A stretch of 64,000 bases of DNA from Fusibacter sp. 3D3 (lineage in GTDB: Bacteria > Bacillota > Clostridia > Peptostreptococcales > Acidaminobacteraceae), in contig NZ_BDHH01000013.1 of NCBI RefSeq assembly GCF_001748365.1, forward strand, positions 66,407 through 130,406. The letters are read 5' to 3'. The position numbers and the translations under genes were made by a program. The notes under the pieces were generated by a model. It was not told the origin of the DNA. It was given only the letters and a program-made list of their open reading frames with translations, and did not search any database. Positions 56,165 to 64,000 of the stretch are shown here, piece by piece (positions within the stretch are counted from its first letter, which is position 1; the number at the start of each line of letters is the position of its first letter).

Positions 56165-56668
56165 TTGAAGAAAATATATATCATCGGCATTGTAGGTGCA
56201 GGCAAAACAACATTTTCAAGAAACTTATCCCGAAAGCTTAACATCCATCCCTATGAAATAGATGAAATCGCCTATAAACAAACTGAAAAAGGTAGACTTA
56301 AGCAAAGTGATGAAGAGCAGATTGCAACATTCAAAAGGATTAATGAAAAGCACATCTGGATAATAGAGGGCACTTATAGACCTAGTTGTCAGTACTTATT
56401 AGAAAATGCGGATACCATAATATTTCTAGATCCACCACTGTATGTGAGAAAGATAAGAATCATCAAGAGATTTCTAAAACAGCAACTGGGTATAGAAACC
56501 AGTCCTTATAAATCAGACCTAAAAATGTTAAAGGCCATGTTTAAATGGACTCATGATTTTGAAAAAAATAGAAAGGATTTTGAAATGCTGCTAAAAACAT
56601 ATGGGTCGAAATTAATCGTCATTCGCTCGCGACGTGAACTCAAAAAAGTCTTAGAACAAGATTGCTGA
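56165..56668 (+). CDS. P-loop kinase-like protein (adenylate kinase/FlaR type)
   Basis: 167 aa. The P-loop GIVGAGKTT near residue 8 is followed by YEIDEIAYK, WIIEGTYR and TIIFLDPPLYVRKIRII, the pattern of the topology-modulation (FlaR) proteins that resemble adenylate kinase. The start is TTG at 56165 with GCGAGGAC about eight bases upstream. Substrate unknown. Confidence 0.8.
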   Translation: MKKIYIIGIVGAGKTTFSRNLSRKLNIHPYEIDEIAYKQTEKGRLKQSDEEQIATFKRINEKHIWIIEGTYRPSCQYLLENADTIIFLDPPLYVRKIRIIKRFLKQQLGIETSPYKSDLKMLKAMFKWTHDFEKNRKDFEMLLKTYGSKLIVIRSRRELKKVLEQDC

Positions 56669-56927
56669 CAGGGACGTGCCCATAAATACATATGGTTATG
56701 CACATTTTAATGCATTTTTAATTTTTATTTGCTCTGTAAGTTTGGTACAATTGATATAGCTTTAAAGTCTCAAATTCCACAAGTTGAACGCCCCTCTGCC
56801 CTATGATGCGTTTACGGAAATTATCCGATACAACATACGATAGAGGGTTCCTGTGAAACTGGATTTTGACACTCGAACAACTTTATGAAGACACAGATAT
56901 CACCGACTCGGAAAGCAGGTTAAATAC
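56669..56927. other. Intergenic region holding the second copy of the duplicated element
   Basis: 259 bases with no gene. The repeat at 56806-56874 lies in it. Short AT-rich sequence between 56690 and 56790 shows nothing else certain. Confidence 0.5.
56806..56874 (+). repeat. Copy B of the duplicated non-coding element
   Basis: ATGCGTTTACGGA, AGGGTTC and GTGAAACTG followed by TTTTGACACTC match copy A at 40277. TTGACA at 56866-56871 could be a -35, but no good -10 follows at the right distance. Confidence 0.55.
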
Positions 56928-57767
56928 ATGAAAGACAAGCATTACAACACTTTTACCATGATAGGCCTAATTGCGTTAATCTGCCTGAGTACTTATTTAT
57001 CGTATAAAGTGGTTCATCTTAATAGGGAATCTAGAGCTCTGTATGATACCGTTCATGAATTAGCTTATAGAGTAGAGGCACTTTCAGAGCAAATAGATCA
57101 ATTAGAAAAGAAAGATCAACGCGTTCAAAATGCAAATTACAATGTGACTACAGTGGAGAAGGCAGAGACAATCCTTGGCAGTATTCAGTTTACTGCCAAA
57201 CTCAATAAAATCACTGAAAATCAAAAGATCACCCTATTATACCGTCCTTCCAGTTCATCGGAATGGTTAAAACAGCCTATAGTGGTCAACGAAGGTCACC
57301 TAGAATCCAAATTTGAGTTGCCCTATACAGACGATTACGAACTTCAGATTATGTTCGAACAAGAAGGGGAAACTTTTTACGAAACACTTCCAAATTTGGA
57401 CCTTCATACAAAATTAGACCATATGTTTTCTAGACACATCAACATGCATAAAGTCACAGGCAACAAAATGGAGTTTGATGCGCAAATTGTACTCTTTCAA
57501 TCCGATTTTGGTGTGAAGCTGGATTCTGCTCTATGTCACATTTACTACAAGGATCAGCTTCAAAAAACTTATGATGTGATCCAAGAAACAGAAGCGGGAA
57601 CTCAAAAAGAACCGCAATTACAAATGGAGCACCAAGATGCAGACTTTTGGTTTATCAACAAGAGTTACGCATTTGAAAATATCAATGATTTTAATCCTGA
57701 AAACATCAGAATCGAACTCCTATTAACCGATACTTTTGGAAACACGTATTTGACAAATTTTGAATGA
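56928..57767 (+). CDS. Membrane-anchored protein with coiled coil
   Basis: 279 aa. One N-terminal transmembrane helix (about 10-28), a coiled coil (about 30-65) and an extracellular beta-rich domain (about 80-279) without a known motif. A GCAGG site precedes the ATG. The next gene, with the same helix-plus-coiled-coil layout, starts 27 bases after the stop, so the pair may be expressed and act together. Confidence 0.65.
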   Translation: MKDKHYNTFTMIGLIALICLSTYLSYKVVHLNRESRALYDTVHELAYRVEALSEQIDQLEKKDQRVQNANYNVTTVEKAETILGSIQFTAKLNKITENQKITLLYRPSSSSEWLKQPIVVNEGHLESKFELPYTDDYELQIMFEQEGETFYETLPNLDLHTKLDHMFSRHINMHKVTGNKMEFDAQIVLFQSDFGVKLDSALCHIYYKDQLQKTYDVIQETEAGTQKEPQLQMEHQDADFWFINKSYAFENINDFNPENIRIELLLTDTFGNTYLTNFE

Positions 57768-57794
57768 TACCCCCGATTAGAAAAGGTGGCGCAA

Positions 57795-58337
57795 ATGAAA
57801 AAGTTAGATGTTACCAAAATGATATGGATTGCTTTTACAATTTTACTTTTTGTTTTATATCTGAGCAGCAATGTCGCACTCAAAGAAGCACGCAATCTCA
57901 ATATCACTTTAAATGAAGCATTATTGACTCTGAAAACCAGCTCTACGGCTCAAACAGATCAACTCAATGAATCTGTGATCAAATTACAAGACGAATTAGA
58001 CGCACTTACAACAGAACACAGCACACTATCACAATCCTATGAGGCACTGCTCATCAAATTGCCTATTATCGATGAATTTGAACTTTCATTAATCGAAAAA
58101 ATGGGGATTACAGATCCCAACCAACTCTCTGAAGACTTAATGAATAAACCTGAGCTGATTCCATATGAAGGTGTATTGGGTGGCACAATGGCGTTTACTC
58201 AAGTTTACCTCATCAGTGATCAATGGGCATTTGCAAAATTTGAAGATGGACATATCATGGGGAGCGGGCTTTATCAGTATAAAGTAGGCAGTGATCATAG
58301 CATCACATGGGAATTGGTCAAGGCTAATCTTTATTAA
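57795..58337 (+). CDS. Membrane-anchored coiled-coil protein
   Basis: 180 aa. N-terminal transmembrane helix (about 9-27), coiled coil (about 30-80; SVIKLQDELDALTTEHSTLS) and a small C-terminal domain with QWAFAKFEDGHIMG. AAAAGGTGG at 57781-57789 sets the ATG at 57795; the GTG at 57786 lies inside this site. Function unknown; likely partner of the preceding gene product. Confidence 0.65.
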   Translation: MKKLDVTKMIWIAFTILLFVLYLSSNVALKEARNLNITLNEALLTLKTSSTAQTDQLNESVIKLQDELDALTTEHSTLSQSYEALLIKLPIIDEFELSLIEKMGITDPNQLSEDLMNKPELIPYEGVLGGTMAFTQVYLISDQWAFAKFEDGHIMGSGLYQYKVGSDHSITWELVKANLY

Positions 58338-58398
58338 GTTTAAGAGGTGAACGCCACAATTACAGATTGATATCAATAGAATCTAAGGAGTTTATTAA

Positions 58399-58896
58399 AT
58401 GACCAAGAGACCCACACTCATTTCTTTTATTGCGTATATTAGCATCATCGCGGGTATTGCATCCTTTTTAGGCATTTTCTTTATGGGCTTCAGTACTCAA
58501 GAACCAATATCAAACAAGTTATTACTTCTAGACTTAATCTACAGTATACTATTTATGAGTACGGGTTATTATCTCTTAAAAGATCGAATCCTCGGATGGC
58601 AATTAGGACTCTTTAACCAATTACTTAGCGTCACAAAATGCTATGGCGCTTTAGTCTACATATTCATCAATATAAGTAGAATAGATTTTGATACAAATCA
58701 CATTGGAGAGTATCTATTTAGATATGCCATTAATGCCCTCATAAGCATGGGCCTTGTTTATTATTTTCTAAATTTGAAAACGCTTAATTTTTTTAAGATT
58801 GACGGTAAAATTAAAATTTTAACACTTCAGTACGCCATTTTACTATCCTTTGTTTTCATTTCCATTCAAATTGTGACACATACTATTTCACTTTAA
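58399..58896 (+). CDS. Four-helix membrane protein
   Basis: 165 aa with four hydrophobic helices (about 7-29, 40-57, 64-90 and 108-128, with a fifth near 143-163). No known motif. TAAGGAG eight bases upstream of the ATG. Function unknown. Confidence 0.6.
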   Translation: MTKRPTLISFIAYISIIAGIASFLGIFFMGFSTQEPISNKLLLLDLIYSILFMSTGYYLLKDRILGWQLGLFNQLLSVTKCYGALVYIFINISRIDFDTNHIGEYLFRYAINALISMGLVYYFLNLKTLNFFKIDGKIKILTLQYAILLSFVFISIQIVTHTISL

Positions 58897-58936
58897 TAAA
58901 GAAAAAAGCGACGGATTTTCAATAGAAGCGTTCAAT

Positions 58937-58969
58937 AATGTTAGATTGCCCTTAAATTCGGGTAACATT
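58937..58969. other. Hairpin between membrane protein and SRPBCC genes
   Basis: AATGTTA pairs with TAACATT, and an inner CCC/GGG closes the loop. No T-run follows, so it may be an operator or weak terminator. Confidence 0.4.
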
Positions 58970-59043
58970 GTAATATCCATCTTTCTCAAAAAAATCGAAA
59001 CTGAATTGTTAAAGGTCTATCAAATTGTGTTGGGGGTGTCAAA

Positions 59044-59571
59044 ATGAAAAACAAGCTTGTCATTACGGATCGAAAAATTCATAAAGTTAGTGTTGTCAAT
59101 CAAAGTATTGAGCATTTGTGGTGGCTTTGGACCACTCATGAAGGCCTGAGAAAATTATTTGGTGCAGATAATAGAGTTGAACTAGAACCCTTTGGCGCCT
59201 TTGAAATTTACTTTAATGAGAATGAGGCTTCTGGGAATCAAGGCTCAGAATCGTGCCAAATTTTATCATACCTGCCCTACGAAATGCTTTCATTCACGTG
59301 GAATGCGCCCCCTTATAATACAGTTGTCAGAAATCACGCTTACAAAACTTGGGTCGTTGTGAAATTTAAAGAAGTCAATAATGGCTATACGGCTGTTACG
59401 TTGACGCATTTGGGGTGGCCAGCAGGTGAAGCTTGGGATGAAGCACTTACTTATTTTGAAAAAACGTGGGGAACAGTGATGAAGCGCATGGAGACCATTA
59501 GCGCAGATACTGTAGATCCCTCTTCATTTTTTATCAAAGATCAAGATGGCAAAATGATTGCCATTACTTGA
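59044..59571 (+). CDS. SRPBCC (AHSA1-like) domain protein
   Basis: 175 aa with the AHSA1/SRPBCC pattern: IEHLWWLWTTHEGLRKLF at the first helix, the FGAFEIYFNE strand, EMLSFTWNAPPYN and the C-terminal YFEKTWGTVMKRME helix. Such proteins hold hydrophobic ligands. A GGGGGTG site precedes the ATG. It ends 26 bases before the calcium pump gene and may be co-transcribed with it. Confidence 0.82.
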   Translation: MKNKLVITDRKIHKVSVVNQSIEHLWWLWTTHEGLRKLFGADNRVELEPFGAFEIYFNENEASGNQGSESCQILSYLPYEMLSFTWNAPPYNTVVRNHAYKTWVVVKFKEVNNGYTAVTLTHLGWPAGEAWDEALTYFEKTWGTVMKRMETISADTVDPSSFFIKDQDGKMIAIT

Positions 59572-59597
59572 AATAACGCAAGACGAAAGGAATTTTG

Positions 59598-62252
59598 ATG
59601 AATCATATGCACAGCACAGATATAAAAACAATCGCTGATACCTTTAAGACGGACCTTGAGAAAGGATTAACCCCTCAGCAAGCACAAGAAAATCTTGTTA
59701 CCTTTGGAGAAAACAAATTAGAAGCAACTTCTAAAAGAACACTTTTTAATATGATTATGGATCAGTTTAAGGATTTTACAGTCATTATTTTAATCATTGC
59801 ATCCATTATATCCATTGCACTGGGTGAAATGGTGGATGGCATCGTCATCATTGGTATCGTCATCTTGAATGCCGCACTTGGCACTTATCAAGAAAATAAA
59901 GCAAGTAATGCCCTTGATGCACTAAAGTCCATGGCTTCGCCTAAGGCGAAAGTCTTGAGAGATCAATCCACTCAAGAAATTGATTCCAATCTTTTAGTCC
60001 CAGGAGATATCGTATTGCTGGAGGCAGGGGATTATGTGCCTGCTGACCTGAGACTGCTTGAAAGCGTTAATCTTAAAATAGACGAATCCGCTCTGACAGG
60101 TGAATCCGTGCCTGTTGAGAAAGACACGCATGCATCCGTATCTGAAAAAGCACCTATCGGCGATCGGATTAATAGTGCCTATTCAGGGACTATAGTGACT
60201 TATGGTCGAGGTAAGGCCATCGTCGTCAATACCGGAATGAAAACTGAAATCGGTCATATTGCCACTATGCTCAACGAAGCGCCAGACGATTTGACGCCAC
60301 TTCAAAAAAAACTTGCTGAATTTGGAAAGCTTCTCGGCATAATCTGTATCGTCGTCAGCGTTGTCATCATGGGCCTTGGACTGCTTAGACATGAGGATTT
60401 ACTTGAAATCTTTATGACTGCTGTTTCACTTGCCGTAGCCGCAATTCCTGAAGGTTTGCCCGCGGTGGTTACCACTGTATTGGCACTGGGCATGCAAAGA
60501 ATGGTAAAAAGAAATGCGATTATGAAACGCCTAAGTGCGGTCGAAACACTTGGGAGTACAACTACAATCTGTTCTGATAAAACAGGGACTTTGACTCAAA
60601 ATAAGATGACCGTTCAGAAAGTATACGCCAATCATAATGAGTACGATGTCAGCGGAACGGGTTACACTTTAGACGGTGCTATCGAGGGTGATACCGATAA
60701 TCTCAAAATGCTCCTATTAAGTGCAACGCTTTGTAACGATGCCCTCATACAAGATGCAAAATGTATTGGGGACCCCACAGAGGGTGCTTTGGTTGTGCTT
60801 GCAGAAAAAGCAAAATACAGTCATGTGGCGTTAAGAGCATCTATTCCTAGAATAAACGAGTATCCTTTTGATTCCGTAAGAAAATTGATGACCACGGTCC
60901 ACCAGATAGACGAGCAACTTGTAATGCTTACAAAAGGGGCACCAGATGAATTAATCGCTAGATGCTCAGAAATTTTGATAAATGGTAAAAAAGAAATTTT
61001 GACGGATGATTTAAAAGTCAATTATTTGGATCAAAATAAACGCTACGCTGAACAGGCACTAAGGGTTATTGGATATGCCTATAAAACGCTTCCACAAGAC
61101 TATACATTAGAACAAGAAGAAAGTGATATGATCTTTTTGGGGCTTACAGGTATGATCGATCCGCCTAGAACTGAAGCGATTGATGCAATCGCCACTTGTA
61201 AAAAAGCCGGAATCAATGTGGTCATGATCACAGGAGATCATATCATCACAGCCAGTGCCATCGGTGACAAACTTGGCATCTTAGATCAAGCGCATCGCGC
61301 CATAGAAGGTGCAGAAATCAATGAACTCAGTGATGAAGCGCTCATGACTCTGGTTAAAGATGTCAACGTGTATGCACGTGTTTCTCCTGAGCACAAAGTT
61401 AGAATCGTCAATGCGATACAAGCTACAGGTCACGTTGTGGCCATGACCGGAGACGGTGTAAACGATGCCCCTGCACTAAAAAATGCGGATATCGGTGTTG
61501 CCATGGGCATTACAGGCACGGATGTAAGCAAAGAAGCTGCCGATATGATTTTAACGGATGATAACTTCGTGAGCATTGTCAGCGCAGTGGAAGAAGGGCG
61601 TATTATTTACAGCAACATTCGCAAATTTGTAGGCTTTTTACTCTCCTGTAATGTAGGTGAAATATTAATCATCTTCATCTCCATGTTGGCCAATTGGGGG
61701 GTGCCACTGGTGCCGATCCAATTACTTTGGGTAAACCTCGTTACAGACTCTTTTCCCGCTTTTGCTTTAGGGGTGGAAAAAGGCGAGAAGGGGATTATGG
61801 ATCATCCCCCTCGAGATAAAGATGAACCTATCGTCAATAAAAAGATGGGTGTCGCTATTATTTTTCAAAGTATTGGACTCATGTTTGCCGTCTTATCGGC
61901 ATTTAAAATTGGAATGTCGATTGCGATTCAATCGGGAGCAAACGATCCTTTACTACTTGCCAGAACGTTTGCCTTTATGACACTTATTTTTGGAGAGATG
62001 CTACGTGCGTACTCCGCTAGGCGCGAAGATCAGTATTTGTGGCAATTTAATCCCTTTGGCAACAAGTATTTAAACATCTCTGTGTGCATTGCGATAGGCC
62101 TTTTATTTGTGGTGGTCTATACGCCGTTTTTACAAAATATATTTAAAACGACCTCCATTAGTACTGAAAACTTTTTGATGATCTTAGGCCTGAGCTTTAT
62201 TCCAACAGTCTTTGGCGAATTTTCAAAATTCATTATCAAGCGCATGAAGTAG
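59598..62252 (+). CDS. Cation-transporting P-type ATPase, SERCA-like calcium type
   Basis: 884 aa. N-terminal cation ATPase domain, TGES actuator motif (about 167), PEGLPAVV in helix 4 (about 284), which belongs to calcium pumps, phosphorylated D327 in [13 protein letters not shown] in the nucleotide domain, and the [10 protein letters not shown] hinge (about 616). About ten membrane helices. It exports Ca2+ (or Mn2+) from the cytoplasm. GAAAGGA sets the ATG at 59598 over a TTG one codon earlier. Confidence 0.93.
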   Translation: MNHMHSTDIKTIADTFKTDLEKGLTPQQAQENLVTFGENKLEATSKRTLFNMIMDQFKDFTVIILIIASIISIALGEMVDGIVIIGIVILNAALGTYQENKASNALDALKSMASPKAKVLRDQSTQEIDSNLLVPGDIVLLEAGDYVPADLRLLESVNLKIDESALTGESVPVEKDTHASVSEKAPIGDRINSAYSGTIVTYGRGKAIVVNTGMKTEIGHIATMLNEAPDDLTPLQKKLAEFGKLLGIICIVVSVVIMGLGLLRHEDLLEIFMTAVSLAVAAIPEGLPAVVTTVLALGMQRMVKRNAIMKRLSAVETLGSTTTICSDKTGTLTQNKMTVQKVYANHNEYDVSGTGYTLDGAIEGDTDNLKMLLLSATLCNDALIQDAKCIGDPTEGALVVLAEKAKYSHVALRASIPRINEYPFDSVRKLMTTVHQIDEQLVMLTKGAPDELIARCSEILINGKKEILTDDLKVNYLDQNKRYAEQALRVIGYAYKTLPQDYTLEQEESDMIFLGLTGMIDPPRTEAIDAIATCKKAGINVVMITGDHIITASAIGDKLGILDQAHRAIEGAEINELSDEALMTLVKDVNVYARVSPEHKVRIVNAIQATGHVVAMTGDGVNDAPALKNADIGVAMGITGTDVSKEAADMILTDDNFVSIVSAVEEGRIIYSNIRKFVGFLLSCNVGEILIIFISMLANWGVPLVPIQLLWVNLVTDSFPAFALGVEKGEKGIMDHPPRDKDEPIVNKKMGVAIIFQSIGLMFAVLSAFKIGMSIAIQSGANDPLLLARTFAFMTLIFGEMLRAYSARREDQYLWQFNPFGNKYLNISVCIAIGLLFVVVYTPFLQNIFKTTSISTENFLMILGLSFIPTVFGEFSKFIIKRMK

Positions 62253-62290
62253 ACAGTAGACCCGTGAGGTCCCCCTATTAGACGAAAACT

Positions 62291-62332
62291 AAAAATAGCT
62301 TTGAGACGTCACAAAATCTCAAAGCTATTTTA
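62291..62332. terminator. Bidirectional terminator between convergent genes
   Basis: AAAATAGCTTTGAGA pairs perfectly with TCTCAAAGCTATTTT. It serves the calcium pump gene on the plus strand and the diguanylate cyclase gene on the minus strand. Confidence 0.85.
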
Positions 62333-62400
62333 ATGAATTTTTACTACTTTTTTAAGAACTTAATCCAATCAAAAGATTATAATGTAATGAGTAAAGCGGA

Positions 62401-63681
62401 TCAATAACGCACACGATTTCGACCGTTTGTTTTGGATTCATACAGTTTGTCATCTGCATACTTAATCATTTTATCAGAAGTATCACAAGCTTCAGAAAAA
62501 CTCGCCACACCAAAAGATGCCGTTATTTTTATGGATAGCTCTTGATAAATAAAAACATGTTTAAAGAGTATATCCCTAAGTTTTTCGGAAATTTCGATAG
62601 CCTCTTTTACATTGGTTTCAGGCAGTAAAATGATGAATTCCTCACCACCCCAACGTGCGACAGAATCTATACGCCTCACATTTTTTACAATGATCTGTGA
62701 GACTTCTGTTAGGATTAAATCACCACCACCGTGACCATAGATATCGTTAACGGCCTTAAAGTGATCTAAATCAAACATTATAATAGAAATGCCCTTTTTA
62801 TATCTGGCATGTCGCTCTATTTCTCTTTGAAATAATTCGGTGAAATAAGTTCTATTGTAAAGTTTTGTGAGACCATCTGTACGAGAAAGTATCAGCAATT
62901 CTTCAAGAAGAGAACTCTTTTCAGAGATATCTCTTAAGACGGCAGTCATTTCTAATTTTCCATTGACATAAATTTTGGAAATAGTGACCTCAAGTGGCAC
63001 TTCAGAACCATCACGCCTTAAACCGGTTATCGCAGAACGCTCTTGCATAGGTCTTGAAGTAATTGTAGATTTTTCAAAATGATGCACATAATCCACGTGC
63101 TTCTCTCTAAACCGAGCAGGGATTAAATCCGTTAAAGGCGATCCCACTGCAGTTTTAGAATTTATCCCGAAGATTTCACAAGCAGCTTTGTTGATCATCA
63201 TGATATTTTGCTCATCATCTACGGAAATAATACCATCATAGGCAGATTGGACAACCGCTTCATATCGGTTATTGACTTCGCTTAACTGTTTTTCAAGTAT
63301 TTTTTTCTCAGTAATATCAATACAGGTGTTGATAACACGCGAAGGAGGACCCTCTTCAATTAAAACAGGTGAAAAAATAGAACGCCACCACTTGGTTGAA
63401 AATTTATATTCATAAATAAGTTCTATTTCTTTAGAGAGCATTGATTCAAGCGCTTCATTCATGAGTTTAACAATTTCATGAATATTATAACTTGGGAATA
63501 TTTTTTTGATCTCTTGATTTAAACTTTCTTCAACAGTCCCTTTCATTAAATTTTCATAGATTTTATTGGCCGATATCAATACAAACTTGCCATTTTCGGA
63601 ATCTTTTTCGTAAATTGCAAAGCCTGCACCGATGCGCTCAATAGAATCCTTTAAAAGTTCATGATTTCCATTGTTAAACAT
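62401..63681 (-). CDS. PAS-GGDEF diguanylate cyclase
   Basis: 426 aa, cytoplasmic. Two PAS domains (about 10-125 and 130-255; YDGIISVDDEQNIMMINKA) and a GGDEF domain with active site G345-G-E-E-F349 in ARWGGEEF. It makes cyclic di-GMP, controlled by a small-molecule or redox signal sensed by the PAS domains. No EAL domain. An AAGGAG site precedes the ATG on the minus strand. Confidence 0.93.
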   Translation of the reverse strand: MFNNGNHELLKDSIERIGAGFAIYEKDSENGKFVLISANKIYENLMKGTVEESLNQEIKKIFPSYNIHEIVKLMNEALESMLSKEIELIYEYKFSTKWWRSIFSPVLIEEGPPSRVINTCIDITEKKILEKQLSEVNNRYEAVVQSAYDGIISVDDEQNIMMINKAACEIFGINSKTAVGSPLTDLIPARFREKHVDYVHHFEKSTITSRPMQERSAITGLRRDGSEVPLEVTISKIYVNGKLEMTAVLRDISEKSSLLEELLILSRTDGLTKLYNRTYFTELFQREIERHARYKKGISIIMFDLDHFKAVNDIYGHGGGDLILTEVSQIIVKNVRRIDSVARWGGEEFIILLPETNVKEAIEISEKLRDILFKHVFIYQELSIKITASFGVASFSEACDTSDKMIKYADDKLYESKTNGRNRVRY

Positions 63682-63809
63682 AGGGCGTTCTCCTTTTTAG
63701 AATTAACAGTTCAAGTTTATTTATCCCTATTAATACCCAAAATTATTGCTACTATGCGATTATAACCTTATTGGATAATCGTTATTCATGCACACATCGG
63801 AGGTTCAAA

Positions 63810-64000
63810 ATGAAAAAAGTATTACCACTATTTTTAGGACTTTTACTTTTGGTTGTATCGGTATATCTTTTTATGCCCGTACTTTCCTTTAATTTTTTAC
63901 AATTGCCATTTATACTGCTCATCGTCTTTTTTGTGCTTTTTTTAACCACGCTCATCGGCGTGAAACAAGCTGAAGACGTAGGATTTAAGCAAAAGATCAC
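63810..64000 (+). CDS. Membrane protein, cut by the window end
   Basis: The frame starts with an ATG preceded by CGGAGG six bases upstream and stays open to base 64000 (63 codons). Two hydrophobic helices (about 4-22 and 30-50) are followed by a charged stretch (VKQAEDVGFKQK). Function cannot be told from this part. Confidence 0.6.
   Translation, partial: MKKVLPLFLGLLLLVVSVYLFMPVLSFNFLQLPFILLIVFFVLFLTTLIGVKQAEDVGFKQKI

Overview
The window looks like the chromosome of a low-GC, Gram-positive, anaerobe-type Clostridia member. Evidence: strong AGGAGG-type ribosome sites, many TTG and GTG starts, hairpin-plus-T-run terminators, lipobox lipoproteins, an SLH-anchored surface protein, YesM/AraC two-component pairs and MalT-like LuxR regulators. 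Genus cannot be fixed from sequence alone. No rRNA, tRNA or CRISPR array was seen.

Region by region. (1) 1-10 kb: the tail of a GH31 glycosidase, then a 2331-aa secreted protein that appears to fuse two GH31 enzymes resembling the 3-alpha-isomaltosyltransferase and 6-alpha-glucosyltransferase that together make cycloalternan from starch; then a serine hydrolase, a GNAT-membrane fusion and a small hypothetical gene. (2) 10-18 kb: a MalT-like regulator, a DUF2442 gene and a 1665-aa BspA-like/SLH surface protein. (3) 18-28 kb: a minus-strand signalling operon (membrane-anchored solute-binding protein, DUF6305-like protein, histidine kinase, response regulator) divergent from a DUF3798 lipoprotein plus sugar/nucleoside-type ABC transporter. 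(4) 28-35 kb: a YesM/AraC two-component pair next to an Fbp/Afu-type ABC transporter (iron or sugar phosphate). (5) 35-40 kb: a second MalT-like regulator, a 75-aa Nif11-like RiPP precursor, an intrinsic terminator, a radical SAM/SPASM maturase and a C45-type self-cleaving hydrolase: a candidate peptide-modification system. (6) 40-45 kb: an AraC regulator, an Asp/Glu racemase, a lipoprotein, a GNAT, a broken sugar-isomerase gene carrying a hairpin-rich insert, and the tail of a second racemase.

(7) 45-56 kb is an AT-rich accessory region. It carries a toxin-antitoxin pair, a SEFIR protein, an FRG-domain protein, DUF1848, an S66 peptidase, a HAD phosphatase, small membrane proteins and broken genes (GNAT, TrmO). 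Three imperfect palindromes of 125, 126 and 125 bp with GCCTAAC-like and GTTAGGC-like ends look like integron attC sites, with a fourth cut short, and two copies of a group II intron 3' end are embedded among them. No integrase is in the window, so this may be a cassette cluster lacking an integrase, which would be unusual in Clostridia.

(8) 56-64 kb returns to ordinary content: a small kinase-like protein, two membrane-anchored coiled-coil proteins, a membrane protein, an SRPBCC protein, a Ca2+-type P-ATPase, a PAS-GGDEF diguanylate cyclase and the start of a membrane protein cut by the window end.
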